Assembly (NCBI GenBank): GCA_963834715.1
Contig: CAWIDE010000006.1
Location: forward strand, 372,001 to 436,000
Reading direction: 5' to 3'
Length of the DNA stretch: 64,000 nt
Origin: CAVSUZ01 sp963834715
Lineage (GTDB): Bacteria > Pseudomonadota > Alphaproteobacteria > Acetobacterales > Acetobacteraceae
Shown: positions 1 to 9,101 of the stretch, piece by piece
Layout: the number at the start of each line of letters is the position of its first letter
Position numbering within the stretch: the first letter of the stretch is position 1
Translations under genes and position numbers: made by a program
The notes under the pieces: generated by a model
The model's input: the letters and a program-made list of their open reading frames with translations, nothing else
What the model was told of the DNA's origin: nothing
Databases searched by the model: none

Positions 1-204
1 AACTTCCGATCCCTCCCAACACACTGGCCGAGCTCACACGCGAGATGGCGCAACTGCGGTTCATTAACGACCAGATCAAGCAGATCGAGGCAGCCCGTCT
101 GGAACGGGTGAAACAATCACCGCAACAGGGGCCAAACTCCAAGGTATTACAGTTGGCGCGAATACGCGGGGTTGGCCTCGAGACGGCGGATATGCTCGTC
201 CATG
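1..204 (+). pseudogene. IS110-family transposase fragment
   Basis: This is the middle of an IS110 transposase, covering the coiled linker and the start of the C-terminal helix-hairpin-helix domain (LARIRGVGLETADMLVH). It enters from the left edge of the window and stops abruptly after position 204, where unrelated minus-strand sequence begins. Its DNA is the same as 819-1022 by eye, so it is another copy of the amplified element described at 743-1492. No full transposase can be made from it. Confidence 0.8.
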
Positions 205-570
205 CCTGTCTCTTCCCAATGAGGGACCTCGTCCTTCAGACTGCGTAACGCCACCCCTGCTTTCGCCTTCATCCCAGCCGCCGTTCCTGCAGGCGTGGCC
301 GTGATCGCCTCCAGCGCCTGATAGAACGCAACGTTGGCCTCATCCGGGATATCCGTCCCGCATGTCACCCCACCGCGCTCGTACGAGTTCGATCTCGTCC
401 GTCACTTCGTGGAACAGGCCGCAGAGCCGGATCAGCTTCGCGTCCGCCACCAACTCATCGAAGCCGAGCGGCAGCCCGGCTTCATCTTCTGGCCCCTCGC
501 ACTGATATCCCGGTGCGCTGAGGTGCAGGTATTCGGTCGGTGTGGTAGGCGTGCGATCAGCCTTCGGCAT
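205..570 (-). pseudogene. Frameshifted small gene, paralogue of 47785-48222
   Basis: The start codon at 570 follows an AGGAG ribosome site. The first part reads MPKADRTPTT and contains ELVADAKLIRLC, which aligns with ELLADAELIRLC in the intact 145-residue protein at 47785-48222. Near 350-368 the frame shifts; the downstream frame (TCGTDIPDEANVAF onward) continues as plausible protein until it meets the IS110 fragment at 204. The function is unknown. The ELxADAxLIRLC family occurs twice in this window, both times near small phage-like genes, so I read it as accessory mobile DNA rather than a core gene. Confidence 0.6.
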
Positions 571-742
571 TGGTCACTCCTTTGCCTGGGTCCGGCCAGG
601 TGTTCCCTGCGCCCGTCCGGGCTGGGGCGCTATCTGCAGCCCGTCCCCGCGGTAACCAAAAAAGCCGCCCCGAAGACGCTATGGGGCGAGCGGCGAGGTG
701 GTGGCACCGTCGTCGCTACGAAACTGATGATGGAGTGCCCCA

Positions 743-1492
743 ATGCCTCAGCCGAAAAATGACCTCAGCCGATCCCTCGTCGCTCTCGATCAGCATAGGA
801 CGCTGATCGCAGTTGTCGAACTTCCGATCCCTCCCAACACACTGGCCGAGCTCACACGCGAGATGGCGCAACTGCGGTTCATTAACGACCAGATCAAGCA
901 GATCGAGGCAGCCCGTCTGGAACGGGTGAAACAATCACCGCAACAGGGGCCAAACTCCAAGGTATTACAGTTGGCGCGAATACGCGGGGTTGGCCTCGAG
1001 ACGGCGGATATGCTCGTCCATGAGATGTTCTCACGCGATCTGCGCGATCACTGGGCCGTGGCCCGCTATGCCGGGCTGACGGGCTCGCCCGACGAAAGCG
1101 GCTCGCGACGGCGACAGCATAGGACGCTGATCGCAGTTGTCGAACTTCCGATCCCTCCCAACACACTGGCCGAGCTCACACGCGAGATGGCGCAACTGCG
1201 GTTCATTAACGACCAGATCAAGCAGATCGAGGCAGCCCGTCTGGAACGGGTGAAACAATCACCGCAACAGGGGCCAAACTCCAAGGTATTACAGTTGGCG
1301 CGAATACGCGGGGTTGGCCTCGAGACGGCGGATATGCTCGTCCATGAGATGTTCTCACGCGATCTGCGCGATCACTGGGCCGTGGCCCGCTATGCCGGGC
1401 TGACGGGCTCGCCCGACGAAAGCGGCTCGCGACGGCGAGAAAAAGGCCTCGCCAAAACGGGCAACGCGCGCGTACGCCGCGGCAGTCCCTGA
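743..1492 (+). pseudogene. IS110 transposase with internal deletion and in-frame duplication
   Basis: An open frame of 249 codons begins with the N-terminal strand of an IS110 transposase (SLVALDQHRTLIAVVE), then jumps to the linker and C-terminal domain (LPIPPNTLAELTREMAQL). Roughly 180 residues of the DEDD catalytic core are missing compared with family members of about 400 residues. The remaining 108 codons are repeated in tandem without breaking the frame. The frame ends a few codons after GNARVRRG, just where family members continue with MIQLAW. It cannot encode an active transposase because most DEDD acidic residues are gone. Confidence 0.85.
791..1438. repeat. Two 324-bp tandem repeats inside the IS110 remnant
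   Basis: Unit one is 791-1114 and unit two is 1115-1438. Both start CAGCATAGGACGCTG and end GCGACGGCGA. The period of 324 is exactly 108 codons, so the reading frame passes through both units. I saw no differences between the units. Confidence 0.9.
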
Positions 1493-1517
1493 TTATTCCC
1501 TGATCTGAGGCAGACTG

Positions 1518-1604
1518 TGGAACCAGGAGCGCGTTACAAGCTCCCAATCTCACAGCATGGTTTGGAGAGGCCATCAATCGCTTGAGCGTTTCTATAGCCG
1601 GCAA
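1518..1604 (-). pseudogene. Internal fragment of a DUF5681-family gene (three copies)
   Basis: The frame reads PAIETLKRLMASPNHAVRL and GACNALL, matching PAIETLRDLLASPNHAVRL in the intact gene at 55170-55562. The same fragment recurs at 2275-2361 and 3032-3118 because of the 757-bp amplification. It joins directly to the truncated end of the IS110 fragment. Confidence 0.7.
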
Positions 1605-1719
1605 GGTTCAACCGGCCCCGCCAGAGTTGCACCGGCAGTTGGCGATTGAGGCCGCCGAGGCGGGCGTCAGCCTCAATCGGCTGGTCAGCTTTCGGCTCGC
1701 GAGAAGGAACGCGGCCTGA
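1600..1719 (+). pseudogene. HicB-like antitoxin C-terminal fragment (three copies)
   Basis: This 40-codon tail contains PPELHRQLAIEAAEAGVSLN and RLVSFRLA before a TGA. That is the classic C-terminal ribbon-helix-helix of HicB-type antitoxins (PxxLHxxLxxxAxxxGxSLNxL). No HicA toxin and no HicB N-terminal RNase H-like domain is nearby. Copies also lie at 2357-2476 and 3114-3233. It is a relic of a toxin-antitoxin locus caught in the mosaic. Confidence 0.65.
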
Positions 1720-3299
1720 CCTACACGTTTCAGCAGCAGCGAAGGTGGCGAATGATTGCCGATCGTCTTCCGTGGAATGATTGCCGCCAGCCAGGTTCAT
1801 CGTCTGCTCCGGCTTACCCCAAGCACGGTCGAGCAGCGCGTTACAAGCAAAGCAGCTGGCCCGCGCATCATCAGAATCTCTCCACTTTACAAGTGTCGCA
1901 ATCGATGCCAGCGATTCTGCGCGAGCAGCGTCTAGTACGGCGCTAGGAATTACAGGACGGCCGTTGGGATTGCCCCGACTTGCCCGGCTTGAATGCCGTG
2001 CTGTTTCCGCTTGCGAAACGGCCGTTGTTACGGCCGCTGTTAGCAGCGGTCATCGCACGTACCATGAGCGCCGGCCTCGAGACGGCGGATATGCTCGTCC
2101 ATGAGATGTTCTCACGCGATCTGCGCGATCACTGGGCCGTGGCCCGCTATGCCGGGCTGACGGGCTCGCCCGACGAAAGCGGCTCGCGACGGCGAGAAAA
2201 AGGCCTCGCCAAAACGGGCAACGCGCGCGTACGCCGCGGCAGTCCCTGATTATTCCCTGATCTGAGGCAGACTGTGGAACCAGGAGCGCGTTACAAGCTC
2301 CCAATCTCACAGCATGGTTTGGAGAGGCCATCAATCGCTTGAGCGTTTCTATAGCCGGCAAGGTTCAACCGGCCCCGCCAGAGTTGCACCGGCAGTTGGC
2401 GATTGAGGCCGCCGAGGCGGGCGTCAGCCTCAATCGGCTGGTCAGCTTTCGGCTCGCGAGAAGGAACGCGGCCTGACCTACACGTTTCAGCAGCAGCGAA
2501 GGTGGCGAATGATTGCCGATCGTCTTCCGTGGAATGATTGCCGCCAGCCAGGTTCATCGTCTGCTCCGGCTTACCCCAAGCACGGTCGAGCAGCGCGTTA
2601 CAAGCAAAGCAGCTGGCCCGCGCATCATCAGAATCTCTCCACTTTACAAGTGTCGCAATCGATGCCAGCAATTCTGCGCGAGCAGCGTCTAGTACGGCGC
2701 TAGGAATTACAGGACGGCCGTTGGGATTGCCCCGACTTGCCCGGCTTGAATGCCGTGCTGTTTCCGCTTGCGAAACGGCCGTTGTTACGGCCGCTGTTAG
2801 CAGCGGTCATCGCACGTACCATGAGCGCCGGCCTCGAGACGGCGGATATGCTCGTCCATGAGATGTTCTCACGCGATCTGCGCGATCACTGGGCCGTGGC
2901 CCGCTATGCCGGGCTGACGGGCTCGCCCGACGAAAGCGGCTCGCGACGGCGAGAAAAAGGCCTCGCCAAAACGGGCAACGCGCGCGTACGCCGCGGCAGT
3001 CCCTGATTATTCCCTGATCTGAGGCAGACTGTGGAACCAGGAGCGCGTTACAAGCTCCCAATCTCACAGCATGGTTTGGAGAGGCCATCAATCGCTTGAG
3101 CGTTTCTATAGCCGGCAAGGTTCAACCGGCCCCGCCAGAGTTGCACCGGCAGTTGGCGATTGAGGCCGCCGAGGCGGGCGTCAGCCTCAATCGGCTGGTC
3201 AGCTTTCGGCTCGCGAGAAGGAACGCGGCCTGACCTACACGTTTCAGCAGCAGCGAAGGTGGCGAATGATTGCCGATCGTCTTCCGTGGAATGATTGCC

Positions 3300-3578
3300 G
3301 CCAGCCAGGTTCATCGTCTGCTCCGGCTTACCCCAAGCACGGTCGAGCAGCGCGTTACAAGCAAAGCAGCTGGCCCGCGCATCATCAGAATCTCTCCACT
3401 TTACAAGTGTCGCAATCGATGCCAGCGATTCTGCGCGAGCAGCGTCTAGTACGGCGCTAGGAATTACAGGACGGCCGTTGGGATTGCCCGACTTGCCCGG
3501 CTTGAATGCCGTGCTGTTTCCGCTTGCGAAACGGCCGTTGTTACGGCCGCTGTTAGCAGCGGTCATCGCACTTACCAT
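3300..3578 (-). pseudogene. DUF5681-family gene, N-terminal two thirds
   Basis: From ATG at 3578 the frame contains NGRFASGNSTAFKPGKSGNP and NGRP, the signature of DUF5681 proteins found with phage terminase-like genes. It then follows the family through FACNALLDRAWGKPEQTMNL. After that the sequence departs from the family and continues as relic DNA to a stop at 3048. Copies one and two of the same gene (about 1787-2065 and 2544-2822) have an extra C within the GKSGNP codons and are frameshifted. An alternative start is 3566. Confidence 0.65.
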
Positions 3579-3952
3579 GAGCGCCGCCCCTGGACTTCCA
3601 CCCGGGCCCGGCTGGCGCGAACTCGCCCCGGGTGAGGCACCAGGGAGAGCCGGGCGAGATACGCCGCTGCACGCTCGTCGATATGCCCGGCCTCGGTCAC
3701 GGCGCTGGTTCATGATTTCAATTATGGTCAGCGGCCGTCCGTCCGGCGCTTTCGGCGATTTTCTGGACGCAGGTTGGGTGTGATATGGGTGTGTTCAGCC
3801 TTAGGCAGGAATGCGCTTCTGCGTTAACAGCGCGACCGCTAGGTAGTTGCCGGATCACATAATTACGGCTATGTTCCGCAGGGCCAATGAACCGTCGCCT
3901 CATCCGCGAGGCTTGAATAACATTCAAGCCGTATCAATTACGCAAGCATGGC

Positions 3953-4360
3953 GTGGGTGGTAGACGAGAAGGCGCGGGGCGAAAGCCAGGGCAGGTGAGC
4001 GAACGCACGGGCAAGGCCCGAAAAGTGGCTGAACAGGCGCTTACCACTATGTTCGCTGGGGACATGAGTCCGCTTGAGGTGATGCTGGCCAAGATGCGAG
4101 GCGATCAGTCAATAACGCACGCGCAGTTCGAGGCGGCCTTGGCGGCCGCGCCCTACGTCCATCCCAAGTTGGCTGCCACTATGCAGGCGAATGTCGAGGC
4201 GACCCGTGCCGGGGCCACGCAGATGCAGGTGGCGCGAGCGCTCGCCGGACTGGACGAGGAAGATCTGGGCCGAGCTGGAGTTCCTACACCGGAAGATCGG
4301 ATTGCAGTTGGAGGGGGACACGAACTTGGTGAGCTGGGTTCATTAGCCCGCATCAGGTAA
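3953..4360 (+). CDS. Small GAGRKPG protein, phage terminase-small-like
   Basis: The protein has 135 residues from a GTG start and begins GGRREGAGRKPGQVSERTGK, the glycine/arginine-rich opening common to phage-type small terminase relatives. It then has SPLEVMLAKMRG and AAPYVHPKLAATMQANVEAT. The protein at 53943-54296 has the same order (GAGRPPGS, TPIDVMM, VAPYLHPKL), so the two are divergent family members. The codons before the GTG (RKHGV) stay open, so the true start may lie upstream and have been lost. No large terminase or capsid gene is adjacent. The role is unknown; a DNA-binding phage or satellite protein is an inference. Confidence 0.55.
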   Translation: MGGRREGAGRKPGQVSERTGKARKVAEQALTTMFAGDMSPLEVMLAKMRGDQSITHAQFEAALAAAPYVHPKLAATMQANVEATRAGATQMQVARALAGLDEEDLGRAGVPTPEDRIAVGGGHELGELGSLARIR

Positions 4361-4486
4361 CCATCGCGCTGCAATCCCATATTGCAGCGAAACCGGGCTC
4401 AGCGACAGTGATCTTGCGTGCCGACGATCAGCCCACCGGGCCCGGAGAGCGCTGGACAACGTCAGGGCAGCCCCGGACGAGACAGC

Positions 4487-4687
4487 CTACCAGCCGCCAA
4501 ACCAAATTCCTACACCGTGGACGATGCCGACCGGGAAAAACAACGCCGCCGCGATCAATAGCAGTCGCAGCCCCGCTGCTGCGCAGAACACGATCGAGGT
4601 GAGCCAGGCTGCGTAGCTGAACAGTGCAAGCGACAGGCAGACCGCCGCCGCAAGAGGCGTGATAGGACCTTCTCTGCTGAGCCTCAT
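4487..4687 (-). CDS. Small membrane protein, unknown function
   Basis: The 66-residue frame from ATG 4687 (MRLSREGPITPLAA) is almost entirely hydrophobic after residue 9, with two likely membrane spans and the ending GVGIWFGGW. An upstream in-frame extension to 4804 is possible but less protein-like. The ribosome site is weak. A two-span protein next to terminase-like genes could be holin-related, but nothing in the sequence proves this. The segments on either side (4361-4486 and 4688-4929) show no recognisable gene. Confidence 0.4.
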   Translation of the reverse strand: MRLSREGPITPLAAAVCLSLALFSYAAWLTSIVFCAAAGLRLLLIAAALFFPVGIVHGVGIWFGGW

Positions 4688-4929
4688 GCGTACCGCGGAG
4701 CCTTCGTCGGCATGGCAACGTTGCCAGTGCCAGCATAGTGCGGCGCCGCCTTGAAGCAAAGCACGCGACGCGCAAGGAAGCCTGAGCGCTATCGCAGCAG
4801 GCACATCTAGCCCTCTTCCTGCTTCCGTCCAGGTCCTGCCGCCTTGGCACGCTCAACGCAGCCAACGCTCCGGCGGCCCCGCAAGCGGTCCCGACCTGGG
4901 CGAGGTTGGCGCCGTGCTCGCGGCCGTCA

Positions 4930-5008
4930 ATCGGGATAGGGGGACAACTCGCGATGCCACCCCTCCCACACCACCGGGCATACGGGTCCGTACCACGGCG
5001 GTTCGGCG
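4930..5008 (-). ncRNA. Group II intron domains V and VI
   Basis: On the minus strand, GAACCGCCGTGGTACGG and CCCGTATGCCCGGTGGTG form the compact domain V hairpin that is the catalytic heart of the ribozyme. The following stem is domain VI, and the intron is expected to end at CCCGAT (4930). It lies directly after the maturase stop codon, as is usual. Confidence 0.8.
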
Positions 5009-5010
5009 GA

Positions 5011-6393
5011 TTAAGCCGCGGCGAGCTTTTCCATGGAAAGCAGCCCAAGAGTCCTAAAGCGGGCGTTGGTGAAGGCGCGGTGCAGTGCGCTCGCCGAACT
5101 CAACCGCCACGGCCCCTTCGGACTGAAGATGGCCGCACTGGCCGTCCGTTCGGGGACCTTTAAGCGACGGAGTTCCTGATAACGTCTGCCACGCGTCTTC
5201 CACTGGACCCAGACGACGCAACGTAACCGCCGTCGTGTCCAGCCGTCCAATGATGCCAACTCGCGCCACTGGCTGAAGCCAAAATAGCCGGCCCATCCCC
5301 GCAACAGCGGATTCAGGTCGGCGATCATCCGCTCCAGACTGACCCCGCGATGCCGCCGTGTCAGCTCGCGAACCCGGTCCTTGAACCGGGCAACGGCCTT
5401 GTCGGCGATGCGTCGCTGTGGCTCCGGGTCGTCCGTGATCGTGAAGCCAAGGAACGACCGTTGCCACGGTCGGGCGACGGCACTCTTTTGCGCGTTGACC
5501 TGAAGCTTGAGGCGCCCCTCGATAAAGCGGGTCAGACTGGTCATAACCCGGCGGCCGGCCTTTTCGCTGCGGACATAGACGTTACAGTCGTCCGCATATC
5601 TGACGAACCGATGGCCGCGGCGCTCAAGCTCGCGATCCAGTTCATCCAGCACGAGGTTCGAGAGCAGTGGCGAGAGCGGCCCGCCTTGCGGCGTGCCTTC
5701 CCGGCTGTCCTCGAACAGCCCGTTGTTGAGCACGCCGGCTGTCAGGTAGCTCCGAATGAGCCGAAGCACCCGTCGGTCCGGGATGCGCGCTGCCACCCGT
5801 GCCATCAGTCTGTCGTGATTAACCCGGTCGAAAAACTTCGCCAGATCCAAGTCGACAACGAACCGATAGCCGTCAGTGACATAGGCTTGCGCCTGTGCCA
5901 CTGCTTGGTGAGCAGAGCGGCCCGGCCGAAAACCGTAGCTGTGCTCGCTGAATGTCGGATCCCACAGCAGTTGGAGCCGCTGCAACACCACTTGCTGAAT
6001 CACGCGATCAATCACGGTTGGAATGCCGAGGTCGCGCATCCCGCCAGCCGGCTTCGGGATTTGCACCCGACGGACCGGTTGCGGCTGGTAGCAACCCTGA
6101 AGCAGTTGATCTTCGATCTCCGGCCAACGCGCGCGGAGAACGCCCCGCAGTTGTCGAACGGTGATACCGTCGACTCCAGGCGCTCCCTTGTTGCGCATCA
6201 CTGCACGCAACGCCGCTTCTATGTTCTCTGGGTCACAGATTGCCTCCATCAGATTCTCGTCAGGTGCCGGGCTTTCGGGTCCGGTCGTCGCCGTGACCAC
6301 TTCGACCTCTCGCCAGTCCGGACGCGGGGCTTCACCCCTGCCCGGCATCGGCAAGTCCAAAAGCAGTTGGATTGGCGGTCGCGGTGTGGTCAT
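5011..6393 (-). CDS. ltrA: Group II intron reverse transcriptase/maturase
   Basis: The protein has 460 residues from ATG 6393. It copies the intron RNA into DNA at target sites and helps the intron fold and splice. The reverse-transcriptase domain runs from about residue 55 to 315 and includes NKGAPGVDGIT, SYGFRPGRSAHQAV, GTPQGGPLSPLLSN and the catalytic box YADD. The maturase region has LNPLLRGWAGYFGF near residue 370. I see no C-terminal HNH endonuclease motif. The length matches compact bacterial intron proteins. The frame is intact and the surrounding ribozyme looks complete, so the element may be active. A long plus-strand open frame opposite it is a GC shadow. Confidence 0.93.
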   Translation of the reverse strand: MTTPRPPIQLLLDLPMPGRGEAPRPDWREVEVVTATTGPESPAPDENLMEAICDPENIEAALRAVMRNKGAPGVDGITVRQLRGVLRARWPEIEDQLLQGCYQPQPVRRVQIPKPAGGMRDLGIPTVIDRVIQQVVLQRLQLLWDPTFSEHSYGFRPGRSAHQAVAQAQAYVTDGYRFVVDLDLAKFFDRVNHDRLMARVAARIPDRRVLRLIRSYLTAGVLNNGLFEDSREGTPQGGPLSPLLSNLVLDELDRELERRGHRFVRYADDCNVYVRSEKAGRRVMTSLTRFIEGRLKLQVNAQKSAVARPWQRSFLGFTITDDPEPQRRIADKAVARFKDRVRELTRRHRGVSLERMIADLNPLLRGWAGYFGFSQWRELASLDGWTRRRLRCVVWVQWKTRGRRYQELRRLKVPERTASAAIFSPKGPWRLSSASALHRAFTNARFRTLGLLSMEKLAAA

Positions 6394-6829
6394 GAGACTC
6401 CCGATCTACTTGCCCTCTCCTTCAACCCCTTATCGGGGACCGTTCGGGCCTTCGGACGCCGAGGCGTCCTACTACGCCCTCTGCTGACTTCTGCATCGCG
6501 ATCAGGGCACCTTGCGGCATCCTCAGTCCCGGGGGACACGATGCAGATCTCCTGGGGTAAGCCCCGCAGTCTTCCTCGCACACCTGCCGGATTTACAGCT
6601 CCGAGCCTTGATGGATATGGACTTTGCGACTGTCCTGCCCGCTCGTCCGCCCAGCTCTGCCTCGTATCCGGTTCCTGTTCGTCAGGTCGCGATTTCGCTC
6701 CACGCTTCCTTCAGACGGTCCCTCGCGGTTCCGCCCTTGCGCTTCACTCGTGCTTCACCTCCATCAGGTTGCACAGGGGACTTTCACCCCCAGACTGCTG
6801 GGCATGCCCAGCACACACACCGCTGCGCG

Positions 6830-6854
6830 CCGCCTTCGGCGGTGGCCTTCGGCC
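6830..6854. terminator. Paired GC-rich hairpins next to the intron insertion point
   Basis: CCGCCTTCGGCGG (6830-6842) and GGCCTTCGGCC (6844-6854) each form a short stem with a TTC or GAA loop. They lie just before the 5' end of the group II intron on the minus strand. No T-run follows, so this may be an intron target hairpin rather than a working terminator. The rest of 6855-7022 shows no gene. Confidence 0.5.
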
Positions 6855-7022
6855 AGTGTTGACCGCCGCTGCGCGCGGCGCGTCTTCATGCGCAGGCCGG
6901 GACGAAGAAACGGCCCCTTTCAGGCCGAACAAAGAAACTTTCGAAGGGAATCGGCTGCCGATGGTTTCAGCTTGACTGCCAAACTCCCATACAAGTTCCG
7001 GCCAAACTGGCCTGGGCGTCAT

Positions 7023-7871
7023 TCAGGCGGCAACGGCGAACAGGCAAGGGCGGCGGCGCGCCAATACCATCATGCGGCGCGCCGCCACGCCTGCCCCGGC
7101 CACATCGGCCAGCAGATGGCGCAGCAGCGGATGCGAGACGATCGCGTGCGCGGCGGCATTCACCGCGAGCTGCGTCGCCGCAGCCGACGCCGCCGCCAGC
7201 ACCGTCCGCTGCAGCAATGCGAGCGTCCCGGTCAACCCCGGCCGCATCCCGTGCAGGCTTGCCACCTGTCGCACCAAGCGCACGCCGCGCCAGCCGACCG
7301 TCAGTACGTCAAGCCCCGGTGAGGAAGTCGCCGCGACGATCGCGCCGGCCTGGAACGCGGCGGTCCGCCCGAGCGCGTCTGCGCCATCCCGCAGCGCCGT
7401 CCCCGGCCCGGCGCGCAACACCGCCAGTACCGATTCCGGGCTGCCAGCGGCGTTGAGCGCCGGCAGCAGCGCCGCATGCTGCGGCAGCGCCTCGATCCAC
7501 CGCCGCGCCGCCGTCATCACTCGCTCCGCCTCCCCACTAGCTAATTCGGCGCGCAACTGGTCAACCCGGTGAAGCGCGGCCAACCCGTGCAACTCACGGC
7601 CAATACCGGCGGCGACCAGGCCAAATCCGGCTAGCACCAGGGCGACCCCCGCCCAACCCAGCCAAGCCGAGCGATCAAACAATGCGCCGACCAGCCAGGC
7701 CGCCCACAGTGCCGGAAACCCGAGTGCCAGCACTCCCGCGCCAAGCAGTGCCGGCGGTATGCGCCCAGCCCTCGTTGGTTGCGACGTCGGCGATAGCACG
7801 GCGGGTACGAGCTCCAGCCGGGGCGCCATATCGGTCTCGAGATGAAGAAAAGGTTCGACCTGTGTATCCAT
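7023..7871 (-). CDS. YcjF/TIGR01620 (DUF697) membrane protein
   Basis: From ATG 7871 the protein has about 282 residues. It has two adjacent membrane spans (IPPALLGAGVLALGFPALWA and WLGWAGVALVLAGFGLVAAG) followed by a long helical C-terminal domain containing GLDVLTVGWRGVRLVRQVA, as in the YcjF family that accompanies the YcjX GTPase-like ATPase. The start overlaps the ycjX stop as TGATG, the usual operon arrangement. The frame is also open upstream into ycjX only because that gene is frameshifted. The C-terminus is short (ending FAVAA) and may be damaged. Family members are envelope-stress proteins of unclear function. Confidence 0.65.
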   Translation of the reverse strand: MDTQVEPFLHLETDMAPRLELVPAVLSPTSQPTRAGRIPPALLGAGVLALGFPALWAAWLVGALFDRSAWLGWAGVALVLAGFGLVAAGIGRELHGLAALHRVDQLRAELASGEAERVMTAARRWIEALPQHAALLPALNAAGSPESVLAVLRAGPGTALRDGADALGRTAAFQAGAIVAATSSPGLDVLTVGWRGVRLVRQVASLHGMRPGLTGTLALLQRTVLAAASAAATQLAVNAAAHAIVSHPLLRHLLADVAGAGVAARRMMVLARRRPCLFAVAA

Positions 7872-9095
7872 CACAGAATGTCCGCCAAGAGGAAAGCCAG
7901 CAGAGAAGTCGAGCCCGATCTGCGGCACGCCGCCACGGCCATCCTCAGGTGGGCGCATCGGCTCGAAATCGGGGAGGGCAAGGAACCGGTGTTGCCAGAA
8001 TGCGTCGTCAGGCGGTGCATCCGGAACTTCGCCGGGATAGGAGCGGGCAGGTCGGGGCTCACCGATGATGCGGCCACGCACCGCCGAGACCGGGCGGCCG
8101 GCCAGCGTCTCCACCACGTCCTCGGTGCAACGCACTGCTGCGATGGCGAAGGCGGCCGAGGTGGCGCCCCCTTTTGGCACACGGGTCAGGCGGCGCATCA
8201 GCGCCGCTAGATTGCCGCGCTGGCGGGCGGCGACGTGGTCGGCCTTGGTAGCAACGAAAGCCACGCGGCCAATCGCCTGCGCAGGCAGCTCCAACCGGGC
8301 GAATGCCGCCACCCAATCTGTCCAGGAACGGCCCCAGCGTAACGCGCCGGCCGCCGCGGCCAGTGCCGACTGCGCATCCGCGAAAGCCGCGCGGCCCTCG
8401 TGCAGGGCCGAGAGCAGATCGGCCAGCACCACCAGCCGGTCGAGGTCGCCGAACAGGGGCGAGTTCAGGTCGCGCCGCACCGCCTCCACATAAGCATCGA
8501 ACCGCGCCCGTAGCAGGGCTGCGAGCGGGCCGCGTCCAGGCAACGGAAAGAACTACATCCATGGCGGCGCGAGGCCCGGCGGCGGCATCAGAAAGCGCCC
8601 GGGTTGCAGGAACGTGAGCCCCGCTTCGTCACGTAGCCGGCACAGGCTGCTGGCATAGAGCCGGTGGCCGCTCATCGCCAGCGTCTCGTCCGCCGCAGCG
8701 CCCGCCGGCAGCCCACCCGCGAAGCTCAGGAAGTCGCGGGCAATTCCTGCGGCTTCCGGCGCCTCCAGCCGCCGCAGTGTGGCCTCTGACCAGGCGCAGA
8801 AGTCCTGATCCAGCAGGCGGCAGGTCGAGCAGCCACTCGCCCGGATAGTCAAGGAACTCCAACCGCCACATGCGCGGCCCGAGCAACGCCAGCAACCCGT
8901 CACGGGCAAGCTCCAGGTTGAGCCCGAGCAGCGACACCGCCGTTGTCCGCGCCGGCCAGCGGGGCGGATCGGCGACCAGCGCGGCGAGATGGGAGGCAAC
9001 GTCGAATCGGGGCAAGCCAGATGCGGCGGCCGGCGCTATCGATACGCGCAGCGTACGGCCGCCGAGCCGCTCGGACAGCGCCGGCAGCGCGGAAC
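7871..9095 (-). pseudogene. ycjX-like ATPase, truncated and frameshifted
   Basis: Three or more frames must be joined to restore the family sequence: RTLRVSIAPAAASGLPRFDV to EFLDYPGEWLLDLP (to about 8825), then DQDFCAWSEATLRRLEAP to PPGLAPPW (to about 8553), then PLPGRGPLAALLRARF onward, and finally a shift near 7907 to end SLLAFLLADIL. The N-terminal P-loop of this DUF463 family is absent because the gene is cut at about 9095, where a cydA fragment begins. YcjX works with YcjF; this copy cannot be functional. Confidence 0.75.
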
Positions 9096-9101
9096 AAGGC
9101 G

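Larger units (their letters stand above)
1316..3585. repeat. Three 757-bp tandem repeats of a mosaic relic
   Basis: Copies lie at 1316-2072, 2073-2829 and 2830-3585. Each contains an IS110 C-terminal fragment on the plus strand (to 1492, 2249 and 3006), a minus-strand DUF5681 fragment, a plus-strand HicB tail and a second minus-strand DUF5681 fragment. Differences seen by eye are one G/A change (about 2669), one G/T change near the end, and one C fewer in copy three (a run of four C in copies one and two at the GKSGNP codons, three in copy three). The join is GCGCC to GGCCTCGAG. Such near-identity implies recent amplification or an assembly artefact. Confidence 0.9.
4930..6820 (-). mobile_element. 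Group II intron
   Basis: The element is read on the minus strand. The 5' end is proposed at 6820 or 6818, where GTGTGTGC begins and is soon followed by GGGGGTGAAAGTCCCC, a domain I hallmark. The encoded reverse transcriptase follows, then domain V (about 4965-5004) and domain VI ending CCTATCCCGAT at 4930. The length is about 1.89 kb. Just upstream on the coding strand are two GC-rich hairpins (6830-6854), the kind of terminator-like site some bacterial introns target. Sequence on the far side of 4930 has no recognised gene. Confidence 0.85.

Noticed and set aside
743..1492. A functional IS110 transposase
   Set aside because: Most of the DEDD domain is deleted and the C-terminus is cut; the long frame is due to the duplication.
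791..3585. CRISPR-like array
   Set aside because: The repeats are 324 and 757 bp long and directly abut, with no short repeats and unique spacers.
3048..3713. A 221-codon open frame as one intact gene
   Set aside because: Only the middle matches DUF5681; the N-terminal extension and C-terminal half are out-of-register relic DNA.
5350..6975. A 541-codon plus-strand open frame
   Set aside because: It lies opposite the group II intron maturase and has shadow composition (Arg, Pro, His rich). The minus-strand protein has clear RT motifs.
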